Source of the DNA: Maribacter sp044594925 | Lineage (GTDB): Bacteria; Bacteroidota; Bacteroidia; Flavobacteriales; Flavobacteriaceae | NCBI RefSeq assembly: GCF_044594925.1 | Contig: NZ_CP138991.1 | Location: 1,178,001 to 1,242,000 of the forward strand | Direction: 5' to 3' | Length of the DNA stretch: 64,000 nt | In this document: piece after piece, positions 34,701 to 43,983 of the stretch | Layout: each line of letters starts with the position of its first letter | How positions within the stretch are numbered: the stretch's first letter is position 1 | Translations under genes and position numbers: made by a program | The notes under the pieces: model-generated | The model's database searches: none | Told to the model about the DNA's origin: nothing | What the model saw: only the letters and a program-made list of their open reading frames with translations

Positions 34701-35795
34701 CTAGACGTTAAACCTAAAATGCATAACATCCCCATCTTTTACGATATACTCCTTACCCTCGACTCGCATTTTTCCAGCTTCCTTAACTTTGGCTTCGCTA
34801 CCGAAAGTAACATAGTCCTCATAGGAAATTACTTCCGCTCGGATAAATCCTTTCTCAAAATCTGTATGTATTACACCTGCTGCCTGCGGAGCAGTAGCTC
34901 CCACGGGAATTGTCCATGCACGAACTTCCTTTTCACCTGCGGTAAAGTAGGTTTCTAAGTTCAATAATTTATAAGCACCACGAATTAATTTAGCAGAACC
35001 GGGCTCCTCTAGACCTAAATCTTCCAAAAACATCTGGCGTTCTTCGTATGTTTCTAACTCGGTAATATCAGCTTCGGTGCCAACGGCCAAGACTACCACC
35101 TCCGCATTTTCGTTCTTTACTGCTTCTTTGACCAGGTTTACATAGTCATTCCCACTGACCGCAGCATTCTCATCCACATTGCAGACATACATGACAGGTT
35201 TGTCTGTAATAAACTGCAAAGGGGTCACATACTCTAATCTATCTTCTTTAGTTATTTCTACTGCTCTAACAGAAATCCCTGCCTCTAATCCAAATTTTAG
35301 GGCCAATAATACCGTTTCTTCTTTCTGCGCTTCTTTATTGCCTGTTTTCGCCGCCCTTTTTACTTTATCCAATTTTTTATCAACGGTCTCCAAGTCTTTC
35401 AACTGTAGCTCCATATCAATAGTTTCCTTGTCCCTTATTGGGTTTACATTACCATCAACATGAACAATATTGTCATTGTCAAAACAACGGAGCACATGTA
35501 AAATAGCGTCAGTTTCCCTTATATTCCCAAGAAATTGATTTCCAAGTCCCTCACCTTTACTGGCACCTTTTACTAATCCGGCAATATCCACAATTTCAAC
35601 GGTTGCAGGAATCACTTTTTCGGGATCGACCAATTCTTCTAACTTTTCTAAACGTGTATCCGGCACATTAACTACACCTATATTAGGTTCAATAGTACAA
35701 AAAGGGAAATTTGCACTTTGTGCTTTTGCATTGGACAAACAATTAAACAGTGTTGATTTTCCTACGTTTGGCAATCCTACAATACCGGCTTTCAT
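34701..35795 (-). CDS. ychF: Redox-regulated ATPase YchF
   Basis: An Obg-family P-loop protein (OLA1 in eukaryotes) that prefers ATP, binds ribosomes and takes part in stress responses. Seen: 364 residues, GLPNVGKSTLFNCLSNAKAQSANFPFCTIEPN at the N-terminus (G1 and switch I), DIAGLVKGASKGEGLGNQFL (G3), an inserted coiled coil (about 130-180), and the C-terminal TGS domain (AWTIPVGATAPQAAGVIHTDFEKGFI). A TATATTTG box (35817-35824) is 21 bases upstream. Confidence 0.97.
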   Translation of the reverse strand: MKAGIVGLPNVGKSTLFNCLSNAKAQSANFPFCTIEPNIGVVNVPDTRLEKLEELVDPEKVIPATVEIVDIAGLVKGASKGEGLGNQFLGNIRETDAILHVLRCFDNDNIVHVDGNVNPIRDKETIDMELQLKDLETVDKKLDKVKRAAKTGNKEAQKEETVLLALKFGLEAGISVRAVEITKEDRLEYVTPLQFITDKPVMYVCNVDENAAVSGNDYVNLVKEAVKNENAEVVVLAVGTEADITELETYEERQMFLEDLGLEEPGSAKLIRGAYKLLNLETYFTAGEKEVRAWTIPVGATAPQAAGVIHTDFEKGFIRAEVISYEDYVTFGSEAKVKEAGKMRVEGKEYIVKDGDVMHFRFNV

Positions 35796-35816
35796 ATCTG
35801 AGTTTATTTAAGCCTG

Positions 35817-35824
35817 CAAATATA
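35817..35824 (-). promoter_or_regulatory. Candidate -7 box for ychF
   Basis: TATATTTG on the minus strand is an exact TAnnTTTG match about 21 bases before the ychF ATG. A correctly placed TTG is not visible. Confidence 0.4.
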
Positions 35825-35910
35825 GTTTTTACTTAAATAAATAACACCTTATTATATTCAATTGATTAGATATATGTTTAGAACAAGGCTAAGGTGGCTT
35901 TATTAAAAGC

Positions 35911-35938
35911 AAAAACTCGATGATAAACATCGAGCTTT
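35911..35938 (-). terminator. Intrinsic terminator after the ferredoxin gene
   Basis: CTCGATG and CATCGAG form a seven-pair stem with a five-base loop (35916-35934), followed on the minus strand by a U-run (35911-35915). It lies about 27 bases past the ferredoxin stop and isolates it from ychF. Confidence 0.8.
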
Positions 35939-35964
35939 AAAATTTTTAAATCTGTAATTTATGA

Positions 35965-36318
35965 TTATCCGTTCGGGTGCATGAACGCCTGCTTTCCTAA
36001 TAACACTTCTTCCGATTCTACGTGGTCTTCATCAGGTACGCAACAGTCTACTGGACAAACAGCGGCACATTGAGGCTCCTCATGAAAGCCCATACATTCC
36101 GTACACTTATCAGGAGCTATGTAATATACTTCATCACTTATAGGCTCTTGGACCACATCGGCATTTACAGCCTTACCATCTGGCAGCACAACATCACCCT
36201 CTAAGGAAGTACCATCACTATACCTCCATTCATCCGCACCTTCATAGATTGCCGTGTTAGGGCATTCTGGTTCACATGCCCCACAATTAATACATTCGTC
36301 CGTTATTATAATAGCCAT
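35965..36318 (-). CDS. 2[4Fe-4S] ferredoxin
   Basis: A 117-residue ferredoxin with two cluster motifs: CINCGACEPECPN near the N-terminus and CTECMGFHEEPQCAAVCPVDCC further on, the second with the longer spacing of the Chromatium/Allochromatium type. Such proteins carry electrons at low potential in the cytoplasm. Its promoter (36375-36405) is a full consensus match and overlaps that of the divergent acyl-CoA reductase gene. A terminator follows. Confidence 0.95.
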   Translation of the reverse strand: MAIIITDECINCGACEPECPNTAIYEGADEWRYSDGTSLEGDVVLPDGKAVNADVVQEPISDEVYYIAPDKCTECMGFHEEPQCAAVCPVDCCVPDEDHVESEEVLLGKQAFMHPNG

Positions 36319-36364
36319 GATTTTCTTTTTCTTATGAAATATCCAAAAAAGTTCTGGACATGCT

Positions 36365-36372
36365 TATTTTTG
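36365..36372 (+). promoter_or_regulatory. Candidate -7 box for the acyl-CoA reductase gene
   Basis: TATTTTTG matches TAnnTTTG 38 bases before the ATG at 36411. It lies two bases from the oppositely oriented ferredoxin -7 box. No TTG is seen at the proper spacing. Confidence 0.4.
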
Positions 36373-36374
36373 CA

Positions 36375-36405
36375 CAAAGATAATTCCAAATACTTCCTTT
36401 TACAA
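36375..36405 (-). promoter_or_regulatory. Consensus promoter of the ferredoxin gene
   Basis: On the minus strand TTG (36403-36405), 20 bases, then TATCTTTG (36375-36382): a full match to the consensus. It overlaps the start region of the divergent gene. Confidence 0.75.
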
Positions 36406-36410
36406 ATATA

Positions 36411-37472
36411 ATGACCAAGTCCAACCCTAACGTAGAAGCTTTTGTTAAACTTGGAGAATTTCTCCGGTTACTTTGTGATTTTACACAAAGTGAACGGGAA
36501 GAAAACCCGGATGAAAAATGGATCACTAAATTTCAAGAGGTAGAGGAAACTGCGCGTCACCATAATGGTTGGTTTACCAAAGAAAATGTTTTGAATGCCT
36601 TTGAAGAGTGGGGTAAGGCATTAACCAAGGAAAACATAACATCTTGGCTAAGACCTTATAATTTGAGTACAAACACACCCAAGGTCGTTGCCCTGATCAT
36701 GGCGGGCAACATACCTTTGGTTGGTTTTCATGATTTACTATCCGTATTAATTACCGGAAACAGGGCATTAATAAAATTATCCAGTAATGATAAGTTGCTT
36801 ATTCCATTGATAGTGGAATATCTAATTCATATAGCACCTTCCTTCGCGGATAAAATAACTTTTTCAGAGGAACGTTTAACGGGTTTTGATGCAGTAATAG
36901 CGACAGGAAGCAATAATACAGCACGATATTTTGAATATTACTTTGGGAAAAAGCCAAATATCATAAGAAAGAATAGAAATTCTATAGCAGTACTTCATGG
37001 AAATGAATCAAGCGCCGAACTGGAAGCACTTGGAGAGGATATTTTTAGATATTATGGCTTAGGATGTAGAAGCGTTTCCAAACTATTTGTACCCAGGGAT
37101 TATGATTTCGATACATTTTTTAAGGCAATGTTCAAGTATAAGAACATCGTTAACGAAACCAAGTATGCCAATAATTACGACTATAATAAAGCGGTATATT
37201 TAATGAGCGAGTTCAATATTCTTGATAACGGATTTTTAATTTTAAAGGAAGATGAGAGTCATGCCTCACCTATTGCTTCACTTTTCTATGAACGCTATGA
37301 TTCTGAAACTGCCATAAAAAAACAGCTCTTGGATAATGCAGAAGCCATTCAGTGTATAGTGTCCTCAGGTTTTAGCGAAGCGGAAGTTCCATTTGGAAAA
37401 ACACAAAGCCCTTCCTTGTCCGATTACGCAGATGGAATTGATACTGTTGAATTCTTGTTAAAAACATCCTAG
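36411..37472 (+). CDS. LuxC-type acyl-CoA reductase
   Basis: A 353-residue member of the LuxC acyl reductase family, related to aldehyde dehydrogenases. Seen: VALIMAGNIPLVGFHDLLSVLITGN (residues 93-117, cofactor region), IATGSNNTARYFEYYFG, NRNSIAVLHGNES and the presumed catalytic Cys219 in GLGCRSVSKLF. No luciferase genes are nearby, so bioluminescence is not implied; a role in fatty acyl or lipid metabolism is more likely. The gene is conserved next to ferredoxin and serC in flavobacteria, as I recall. Confidence 0.88.
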   Translation: MTKSNPNVEAFVKLGEFLRLLCDFTQSEREENPDEKWITKFQEVEETARHHNGWFTKENVLNAFEEWGKALTKENITSWLRPYNLSTNTPKVVALIMAGNIPLVGFHDLLSVLITGNRALIKLSSNDKLLIPLIVEYLIHIAPSFADKITFSEERLTGFDAVIATGSNNTARYFEYYFGKKPNIIRKNRNSIAVLHGNESSAELEALGEDIFRYYGLGCRSVSKLFVPRDYDFDTFFKAMFKYKNIVNETKYANNYDYNKAVYLMSEFNILDNGFLILKEDESHASPIASLFYERYDSETAIKKQLLDNAEAIQCIVSSGFSEAEVPFGKTQSPSLSDYADGIDTVEFLLKTS

Positions 37473-37543
37473 AAAATTTTTGATTCCCTCCCTATTCTTA
37501 TTTCGAAATTCCTGACCTTTAACTTCCTTAAACTAATAGTAAA

Positions 37544-38608
37544 ATGAAAAAGCATAATTTTAGTGCCGGACCTTGTATTTTGCCCAAAGAGGTATTACTT
37601 AAGGCATCTGAAGCCGTAATGGATTTTAATGGCTCTGGCCTTTCCTTAATAGAAATATCACATCGCAGTAAGGATTTTGTTGCCGTAATGGAAAAAGCTA
37701 GGGCACTTGCGCTAGAATTAATCGGTTTAGAAGGTAAAGGCTATAAAGCTTTATTCCTGCACGGTGGTGCAAGTATGGAATTTCTTATGGTAGCCTACAA
37801 CCTTTTAGAAAATAAGGCGGGTTACTTAAATACAGGAACTTGGAGCGATAAGGCCATTAAAGAAGCAAAATTGTTCGGAGATATTATAGAAGTTGGTTCA
37901 TCAAAGGATGAGAATTTCAAGTATATTCCCAAAGGTTATTCTGTACCCGACGGGTTAGACTATCTTCACCTTACCTCAAACAATACCATTTTCGGCACAC
38001 AATTAAAAAAATTCCCGAAGACCGATGCTCCTTTGGTTTGTGATATGAGTTCCGATATATTTTCTAGAACACTAGACTTTTCTCAGTTCGATTTAATTTA
38101 CGCAGGAGCTCAAAAGAATATGGGTCCGGCCGGCACAACCTTGGTTGTTGTTAAGGAAGAAATTTTGGGTAAAGTATCCCGAAAAATTCCTTCGATGTTA
38201 GATTATCAGGTTCATATTGGTAAAGACAGCATGTTCAATACTCCAGCTGTCTTTCCTGTATATACCTCTATGTTGACTTTAGAGTGGTTGAAAAATTTAG
38301 GAGGTATTGCTGCCATTGAAGAAATCAATGAAAAGAAGGCGCAATTGCTCTACTCTGAAATTGATTTGAATCCCGTTTTTGAAGGTTATGCCAGTAAAGA
38401 TGACCGTTCTTTAATGAATGCCACCTTTAATATTACTAATGAAGCTTTAAAAGAAACATTTGATAATATGCTTTACGAAGCAGGTATCAATGGATTAAAC
38501 GGACACAGATCGGTTGGTGGCTATAGGGCCAGCATGTATAATGCCCTATCGCTGGATAGTGTGGGTATATTGGTTGATGTAATGAGTGAAATGGAACGTA
38601 AGGGATAA
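37544..38608 (+). CDS. serC: Phosphoserine aminotransferase
   Basis: A PLP enzyme converting 3-phosphohydroxypyruvate to phosphoserine; it also acts in pyridoxine synthesis in some bacteria. Seen: HNFSAGPCILPKEVL at the N-terminus, SGLSLIEISHRSK, LHGGASMEF, DMSSDIFSR, and PLP lysine Lys191 in AGAQKNMGPAG. Length 354. serA starts 3 bases after its stop, so the two serine genes form an operon. Confidence 0.96.
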   Translation: MKKHNFSAGPCILPKEVLLKASEAVMDFNGSGLSLIEISHRSKDFVAVMEKARALALELIGLEGKGYKALFLHGGASMEFLMVAYNLLENKAGYLNTGTWSDKAIKEAKLFGDIIEVGSSKDENFKYIPKGYSVPDGLDYLHLTSNNTIFGTQLKKFPKTDAPLVCDMSSDIFSRTLDFSQFDLIYAGAQKNMGPAGTTLVVVKEEILGKVSRKIPSMLDYQVHIGKDSMFNTPAVFPVYTSMLTLEWLKNLGGIAAIEEINEKKAQLLYSEIDLNPVFEGYASKDDRSLMNATFNITNEALKETFDNMLYEAGINGLNGHRSVGGYRASMYNALSLDSVGILVDVMSEMERKG

Positions 38609-38610
38609 AC

Positions 38611-39561
38611 ATGAAGATTCTAGCAAACGACGGCATATCGCAATCAGGAATAACAGCTTTAGAAAAAGAAGGATTTGAAGTGTTCACAACGAATGTTGCC
38701 AAAGAACAATTATCGAACTTTATTAACGAAAAAGGGATTACGGGTCTTTTAGTAAGAAGTGCCACCGAAGTTAGAAAAGAACTAATAGATACTTGTAAAA
38801 GTCTTAAATTAATTGGTCGTGGAGGAGTTGGCATGGACAATATTGATGTCGATTATGCCAAAAACAAGGGCATTCATGTCATTAACACACCAGCGGCATC
38901 TTCAGAGTCCGTTGCAGAACTAGTTTTTGCACATTTGTACGGTGGCGTACGGTTTCTTTATGACTCCAATAGAAATATGCCTTTGGACGGTGATACTAAG
39001 TTTAAACAACTTAAAAAATCATACGGACAAGGCAGAGAGTTAAGAGGTAGTACCCTTGGTATCATTGGATTTGGCAGAATTGGACAAGCTACAGCAAAAA
39101 TAGCTCTAGGAGTGGGCATGAAAGTCGTTTATTATGACCCTTATCTAGAAGAGTGTAGTTTAGAATTGACTTTTTTTGACAACCAATCTGTTAGCTTTTC
39201 ATTAAAGAGTAGCACCAAAGAAACGTTGCTGCAAACTTCTGATTTTATTACGGTACATGTTCCATCCCAAAAAGATTATGTCATAGGTACCAAAGAATTC
39301 AACCTGATGAAGCATGGAGCAGGTATTATAAATGCTGCTAGAGGTGGTGTTATTGATGAAGTAGCTTTAATAGATGCTATAGAAAGTAAAAGGGTTTCGT
39401 TTGCCGGTCTGGATGTTTTTGAATCTGAACCCAGCCCAGAAATACGGATTCTAATGCATCCAAGTATTTCGCTAACACCGCACATAGGCGCCGCTACAGG
39501 AGAAGCTCAAAATAGAATTGGTCTGGAGTTAGCGGAACAAATAACCAAATTATTAAAATAG
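38611..39561 (+). CDS. serA: D-3-phosphoglycerate dehydrogenase, short form
   Basis: A 316-residue NAD-dependent 2-hydroxyacid dehydrogenase, most likely SerA, the first step of serine synthesis, given serC directly upstream. Seen: LVRSATEVRKELI, GRGGVGMDNIDVDYA, the Rossmann motif GIIGFGRIGQATAK, NAARGGVIDEVAL with the catalytic Arg, and HIGAATGEAQ with the catalytic His. There is no C-terminal ACT domain, so serine feedback of the E. coli type is not expected. A weak hairpin overlaps its stop. Confidence 0.92.
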   Translation: MKILANDGISQSGITALEKEGFEVFTTNVAKEQLSNFINEKGITGLLVRSATEVRKELIDTCKSLKLIGRGGVGMDNIDVDYAKNKGIHVINTPAASSESVAELVFAHLYGGVRFLYDSNRNMPLDGDTKFKQLKKSYGQGRELRGSTLGIIGFGRIGQATAKIALGVGMKVVYYDPYLEECSLELTFFDNQSVSFSLKSSTKETLLQTSDFITVHVPSQKDYVIGTKEFNLMKHGAGIINAARGGVIDEVALIDAIESKRVSFAGLDVFESEPSPEIRILMHPSISLTPHIGAATGEAQNRIGLELAEQITKLLK

Positions 39562-39629
39562 CGCTTTACGCTATTAGATTTTCAAACTCTTTTTGTACAT
39601 TACGTGCCAAACATTAAATTAACTATAAA

Positions 39630-40262
39630 ATGTCAGGATTACTAGACTTACTAAACAGCCCTATGGGCAAACAATTAATAAGTGGAGTTGCTGGTCAAAC
39701 ACAGCAACCAGAAAATAAAACAGCAGATGTACTAAGTATGGCCATGCCACTACTATTGGGAGCTATGAAAAAAAATGTTTCTTCTCCAGAAGGTGCTGCA
39801 GGTTTAATGAGCGCATTATCCGGAAAACATAACGGCAGTATTCTTAATGATTTGGGCGGTCTTTTTGGAGGCGGTGTTGATGATTCCGTAATGCAAGATG
39901 GCGCTGGAATTTTAGGTCACGTATTTGGAAACAAACAACCGCAAGTAGAGAATGCTTTGAGTCAAAAATCTGGTTTGGATTCAGGTTCGGTTGCCCAAAT
40001 CCTAAAGATAGCTGCGCCAATTGTAATGGGCTTTTTAGGAAAACAAACAGCACAAAGTAATGTGAGCGACTCAAGTGGAATGAATGCTTTATTAGGCAGT
40101 ATGCTAGGTGGTCAGCCCCAAGAGAACCAAAGCTTAATCACTACTTTATTAGATGCGGATGGAGATGGTAGCATTCTAGATGACGTAGCAGGAATGGTAA
40201 TGGGAAGCAATAAGAAAAAAGGAGGACTTGGCGGTTTGCTTGGAGGATTGTTCGGAAAATAA
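39630..40262 (+). CDS. DUF937 family protein
   Basis: A 210-residue Gly/Ala/Leu-rich protein of the DUF937 type. Seen: LLDLLNSPMGKQLISGVAGQT, LSMAMPLLLGAMKKN, DDSVMQDGAGILGHVFGNKQ, an acidic stretch LDADGDGSILDDVAGMVMG that resembles a calcium-binding loop, and a glycine-rich C-terminus (KKGGLGGLLGGLFGK). No function is established for the family. A terminator follows it. Confidence 0.85.
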   Translation: MSGLLDLLNSPMGKQLISGVAGQTQQPENKTADVLSMAMPLLLGAMKKNVSSPEGAAGLMSALSGKHNGSILNDLGGLFGGGVDDSVMQDGAGILGHVFGNKQPQVENALSQKSGLDSGSVAQILKIAAPIVMGFLGKQTAQSNVSDSSGMNALLGSMLGGQPQENQSLITTLLDADGDGSILDDVAGMVMGSNKKKGGLGGLLGGLFGK

Positions 40263-40286
40263 AATTCTTAACTTATTTTAACACAG

Positions 40287-40316
40287 GCCGTTTGCAATCG
40301 TAAACGGCTTTTTTTT
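40287..40316 (+). terminator. Intrinsic terminator after the DUF937 gene
   Basis: GCCGTTT and AAACGGC form a seven-pair stem (40287-40293 with 40302-40308), followed by eight T residues. Confidence 0.88.
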
Positions 40317-40329
40317 GTATCTTAACAAT

Positions 40330-40800
40330 ATGAAAAAGAAAATAGCTATTAGGAAAATCTTCACTGTGTTAACAATTTTTGCAGGCGTTCTTCTCGTATC
40401 TAACTGCGGAAGCTCTAAAGAATCCTTAACCATTTCAGAAGAAGAAAAGAATGCCTTTGCATCCGTAGAGGGCGATACTGTTAAGATATCCGATGAGGAT
40501 ACGGAGTACGAAATTATCATCATTGACCCAGGATTCTATACTTGGCTAAACTCTATAGCTAGGCCAGAAGGATATTATTCCAAAACATTTCTAGAGAACA
40601 GAAATCAATTACTAGTGTTAAATTGGAACCAAAGGGCAATTACACCAAACAATTATGACCCTAATTTATACCTTATGCAAATAGACTATCAACCAAGTAT
40701 AGATTATGGCTATGAGGTGAATTATAAGTTGTACAATTATTTTATTTATTTTCAAAGGAAGTACAATCAGCGTTTAGGACCTTTTGTTCCTCGTATTTAA
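40330..40800 (+). CDS. DUF6146-like lipoprotein
   Basis: A 156-residue lipoprotein with signal MKKKIAIRKI and lipobox VLLVSNC (Cys26). The mature part has FASVEGDTVKISDEDTEYEIIIIDPGF, WLNSIARPEGYYS, FLENRNQLLVLNWNQR and a Tyr-rich C-terminus. It resembles DUF6146 proteins of flavobacteria, function unknown. The frame is open 15 bases further upstream, but only to a TTG inside the terminator T-run; the ATG at 40330 is used. It is followed by the DUF6787-like gene after 28 bases. Confidence 0.8.
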   Translation: MKKKIAIRKIFTVLTIFAGVLLVSNCGSSKESLTISEEEKNAFASVEGDTVKISDEDTEYEIIIIDPGFYTWLNSIARPEGYYSKTFLENRNQLLVLNWNQRAITPNNYDPNLYLMQIDYQPSIDYGYEVNYKLYNYFIYFQRKYNQRLGPFVPRI

Positions 40801-40828
40801 AAAGTACCTTTGCCCGCTTTAGAAGGCT

Positions 40829-41155
40829 ATGGAAAAATTAAAGGAACGTTGGGGAATTACTAGTAATTTTCAGCTGATTATCATATTTATAGTATTTGCT
40901 GTTACAGGTTCTTCATCGGTTTATGTGGCTAAGCCCTTCCTTTCTTTTATTGGAATGGATAAAGGTAATTTCCCTCAAGAATGGTGGGGACAGACCTTGT
41001 ATTGGTGCTTGCGCATAGTACTGATATTCCCTTTTTATCAAGTATTGCTAGTGATATATGGTTGGTTATTTGGCCAATTCAAGTTTTTTTGGGCCTTTGA
41101 GAAGAAAATGTTGGGTAGAATGGGTTTAAAATTCTTGTTAAAGGAAAAGAGTTAA
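40829..41155 (+). CDS. DUF6787-like small membrane protein
   Basis: A 108-residue protein with two membrane helices (about residues 18-37 and 57-79). Seen: LKERWGITSNFQLIIIFIVFAVTGSSS at the start, FPQEWWGQTLYWCLRIVLIFPFYQVLLVIYGWLFGQF and a basic tail. It resembles DUF6787 proteins, function unknown, and is probably co-transcribed with the preceding lipoprotein gene. Confidence 0.8.
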   Translation: MEKLKERWGITSNFQLIIIFIVFAVTGSSSVYVAKPFLSFIGMDKGNFPQEWWGQTLYWCLRIVLIFPFYQVLLVIYGWLFGQFKFFWAFEKKMLGRMGLKFLLKEKS

Positions 41156-41200
41156 GGTTTCTTTAACAACTATATCTGTAGCATTCTTTATTTTCGCATC

Positions 41201-41506
41201 GTGGAAAAGAAATTTCTTTCAAATAGCGTAGCATTCCTGTTGTTTGCTCTAATGATACTTAAGGTATCATCCTTCCATGTATACACACATCAAGATGATG
41301 CCCAAGATACTATTGAAAATTGTGCTGTCTGCGATGTGGCCATTGAAAATCAAGATTTAGATTTTCTTTTTCCTAGTCCACAAGCTACGGTCAATTCTAC
41401 TTTTGATTATGCAACCTATGAACAACCAGTAATTAAAGATTTAGTTGTTCCTTCTTTCCTTTTACGCAATAGCTTTTTTGGCAGACCACCTCCTGGAGTA
41501 TTATAG
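41201..41506 (+). CDS. Small exported His/Cys protein before a TonB receptor, GTG start
   Basis: A 101-residue protein starting at GTG 41201; there is no in-frame ATG near the N-terminus. Seen: a signal peptide or membrane segment (about 7-24, NSVAFLLFALMILKVSS), then HVYTHQ, a CxxC pair in ENCAVCDVA, and a conserved-looking end (SFFGRPPPGVL). The arrangement of His residues followed by CxxC recalls small proteins located beside metal-linked TonB receptors (DUF2946-like). Metal binding is inferred, not shown. It lies 63 bases before the receptor gene. Confidence 0.65.
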   Translation: MEKKFLSNSVAFLLFALMILKVSSFHVYTHQDDAQDTIENCAVCDVAIENQDLDFLFPSPQATVNSTFDYATYEQPVIKDLVVPSFLLRNSFFGRPPPGVL

Positions 41507-41569
41507 TCTCTACAAAAAAGTTTTGGTCAATGATGCTGCATTGCCCTAGTTAAGCGTAATATCTTATTA

Positions 41570-43966
41570 ATGAAATATAGTATACTTCTATTTATTGCCC
41601 TTGTTTCTGGTAATATAATGATGTCCCAAGATTGCAATTCAATCTTAATAGGGGAAATTGTCGATTTTCACGACAATAGTCCTTTATCCGGAGCCACTAT
41701 TACTATTACAGGAACATCTATGAATCTAATATCCTCCACTGATGGTAAATTTACTTTCAAGGGTTTATGTGATGGTGTTATAGAATTAGAAGTTTCTCAC
41801 CCAGATTGTAAGTCACAATTCAAAACGGTGGAAATTAAGGGTGACACCTACCAAAAAATTAGACTGGAACACCATCTAGAAGAGTTGGATGAGGTTAAGG
41901 TTACTGGTATTGCGGACAATATTACTAAATCGGCTCAAGAAGAAAGGTTATCGTTAGAAGATGTAGAAAAGTTTAGTGGCGCTAGTCTGGGCGATGCCTT
42001 AAAAACAATGACCGGTGTCTCCTCTCTAAATACTGGAGCAAACATCGTTAAGCCTGTTATACAAGGACTTAACGGAAGTAGAATACTAATACTGAACAAT
42101 AATGTTCGCATGCAAGATATGGAATGGGGCGAGGAACATGCCCCGAATGTGGACATCAACGCCAACCAGAATATTAGCATAATCAAGGGAGCGGCAGCAC
42201 TGGAATATGGCGGTGATGCTATAGGTGGTGTTATTATCATGAATCCTTTAGCGGTAATTCGTGCTGATTCGCTCTATGGAAAAACCCAGATGAATCTTTT
42301 TTCCAATGGTCGCGGTGGTAACCTAACATCTACCTTAATAAAATCTTATGAATCTGGATTGTATATAAAAGGACAAGGCTCCTACAAAAGATTGGGTGAC
42401 TTGGAAGCGCCCGACTACTTATTGTCCAATACGGGTATTCAGGAAAAAGGTATTGCTTTTACGATAGGTAACCGTGACTTCGTTCAGGGATGGGAGGCCT
42501 ACTACTCACTATTCGATTCCGATATAGGAATTTTAAGAGCCTCACATATCGGTAACGTAGATGACCTAATAGAAGCAATTAATAGCCAAGAGCCAAGTAT
42601 CATCAATGACTTTAGTTACGATATCATTAGACCCAATCAAGAAGTAACCCATCATCTTGGGAAACTAAACTATTATAGACGTTTCGAAGGTTTAGGAAAA
42701 TGGTCCGTTCAGTATGATTTTCAACAAAATCGAAGGTTTGAATATGATGTGCGTATTGGCGACGGTGCCAACAAAGCCTCTATAGACCTAAGACTTACTA
42801 CCCACACTGTATCTACTGATATAAAATTAGATGCTAACGAAGGTCTAGACCTCAAAATAGGACTTTTAGGCAGATATCAATCTAATTTTGCCAATCCCGA
42901 GACAGGGGTTAGAAGACTTATACCTGATTATGACAAATATGATTTTGGTATTTTTTCTATTGCTGAATATGAAATTAACCCCCAAATCACGGTCGATGCA
43001 GGTTTACGATATGACTTTACGCGCATAAATGCTAAGAAATTCTATAGAACCTCTCGTTGGGAAGAACGCGGTTATGATGTTGATTTTGATAATCTAGTAA
43101 TAGAAGATTTAGGCACCCAGTTATTGACCAATCCAATTTTTGATTATCACAATGTGTCAGCTACAGGAGGGTTGAAATATAATTTTAGTTCTAATGACCT
43201 TGTTCGTTTAAACTATTCCTTTTCACAAAGAGCACCTAATCCTTCAGAATTGTTCAGTGATGGCCTACATCATTCCGCTGCTCGGATAGAATTAGGGGAT
43301 TTAAGAATAAAAAGTGAATCTGCTTCTAAAATATCGTTATCTATTGAAAGGACAGCTGATACTTGGGGTTATACTATTGCCCCATTCTTTAATAGCATAG
43401 CCGATTTTATCATTTTAGAACCCTCAGGGGTAGAATTTACCATACGTGGTGCCTTCCCTGTTTGGTCTTACCGACAGACAGATGCGCAACTTTTAGGAAT
43501 AGATGCCTCACTATATAACAACTGGACCTCCACGATTAGAACGGATCATAAATTCTCATGGGTTCGTGGAACAGATAGAATAACGGATATTCCGTTAATC
43601 AATATTCCCGCAGCGAACATTAGAAATTCCATATCCTTTAAAAAACCAAGCTGGAAAAACTTAAACATTTCATTAGAAAGTCAATACGTTTTTGAGCAAA
43701 AACGATTTCCACCCAATATTTTAGTTTTTTCACCGCAACAACAACAGGAGGTAGAATTAAACATTAACACACCGCCACAAGCCTATCATTTACTGGCCTT
43801 GGATGCAGCTACGTCTTTCTCTATAAAGACAAAGAACGATTTTTCATTAGGGCTACGCGTTACTAATTTATTGAATACGAATTACAGAGACTACTTAAAT
43901 CGTCAGCGCTATTTTGTCGATGATTTAGGTAGAAATATAAGTTTACGTCTAATCTATAATTATTAA
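41570..43966 (+). CDS. TonB-dependent outer-membrane receptor
   Basis: A 798-residue receptor. Seen: signal peptide (about 1-19), an N-terminal carboxypeptidase-regulatory-like domain (about 25-105, IVDFHDNSPLSGATITITGT), a plug domain (about 105-230, GASLGDALKTMTGVSS, NISIIKGAAALEYGGDAIGGVI) and a 22-strand-type barrel ending in ISLRLIYNY with the terminal aromatic. The typical long SusC extension is absent, and no SusD follows, so this is not a classical glycan receptor. Based on its neighbours the substrate may be a metal ion or chelate; this is inference. Confidence 0.9.
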   Translation: MKYSILLFIALVSGNIMMSQDCNSILIGEIVDFHDNSPLSGATITITGTSMNLISSTDGKFTFKGLCDGVIELEVSHPDCKSQFKTVEIKGDTYQKIRLEHHLEELDEVKVTGIADNITKSAQEERLSLEDVEKFSGASLGDALKTMTGVSSLNTGANIVKPVIQGLNGSRILILNNNVRMQDMEWGEEHAPNVDINANQNISIIKGAAALEYGGDAIGGVIIMNPLAVIRADSLYGKTQMNLFSNGRGGNLTSTLIKSYESGLYIKGQGSYKRLGDLEAPDYLLSNTGIQEKGIAFTIGNRDFVQGWEAYYSLFDSDIGILRASHIGNVDDLIEAINSQEPSIINDFSYDIIRPNQEVTHHLGKLNYYRRFEGLGKWSVQYDFQQNRRFEYDVRIGDGANKASIDLRLTTHTVSTDIKLDANEGLDLKIGLLGRYQSNFANPETGVRRLIPDYDKYDFGIFSIAEYEINPQITVDAGLRYDFTRINAKKFYRTSRWEERGYDVDFDNLVIEDLGTQLLTNPIFDYHNVSATGGLKYNFSSNDLVRLNYSFSQRAPNPSELFSDGLHHSAARIELGDLRIKSESASKISLSIERTADTWGYTIAPFFNSIADFIILEPSGVEFTIRGAFPVWSYRQTDAQLLGIDASLYNNWTSTIRTDHKFSWVRGTDRITDIPLINIPAANIRNSISFKKPSWKNLNISLESQYVFEQKRFPPNILVFSPQQQQEVELNINTPPQAYHLLALDAATSFSIKTKNDFSLGLRVTNLLNTNYRDYLNRQRYFVDDLGRNISLRLIYNY

Positions 43967-43983
43967 TTTAAATTTTATCCATT

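Noticed and set aside
39557..39575. Hairpin AATAGCG/CGCTATT at the serA stop
   Set aside because: The stem is short and no T-run follows, so it is not called as a terminator.
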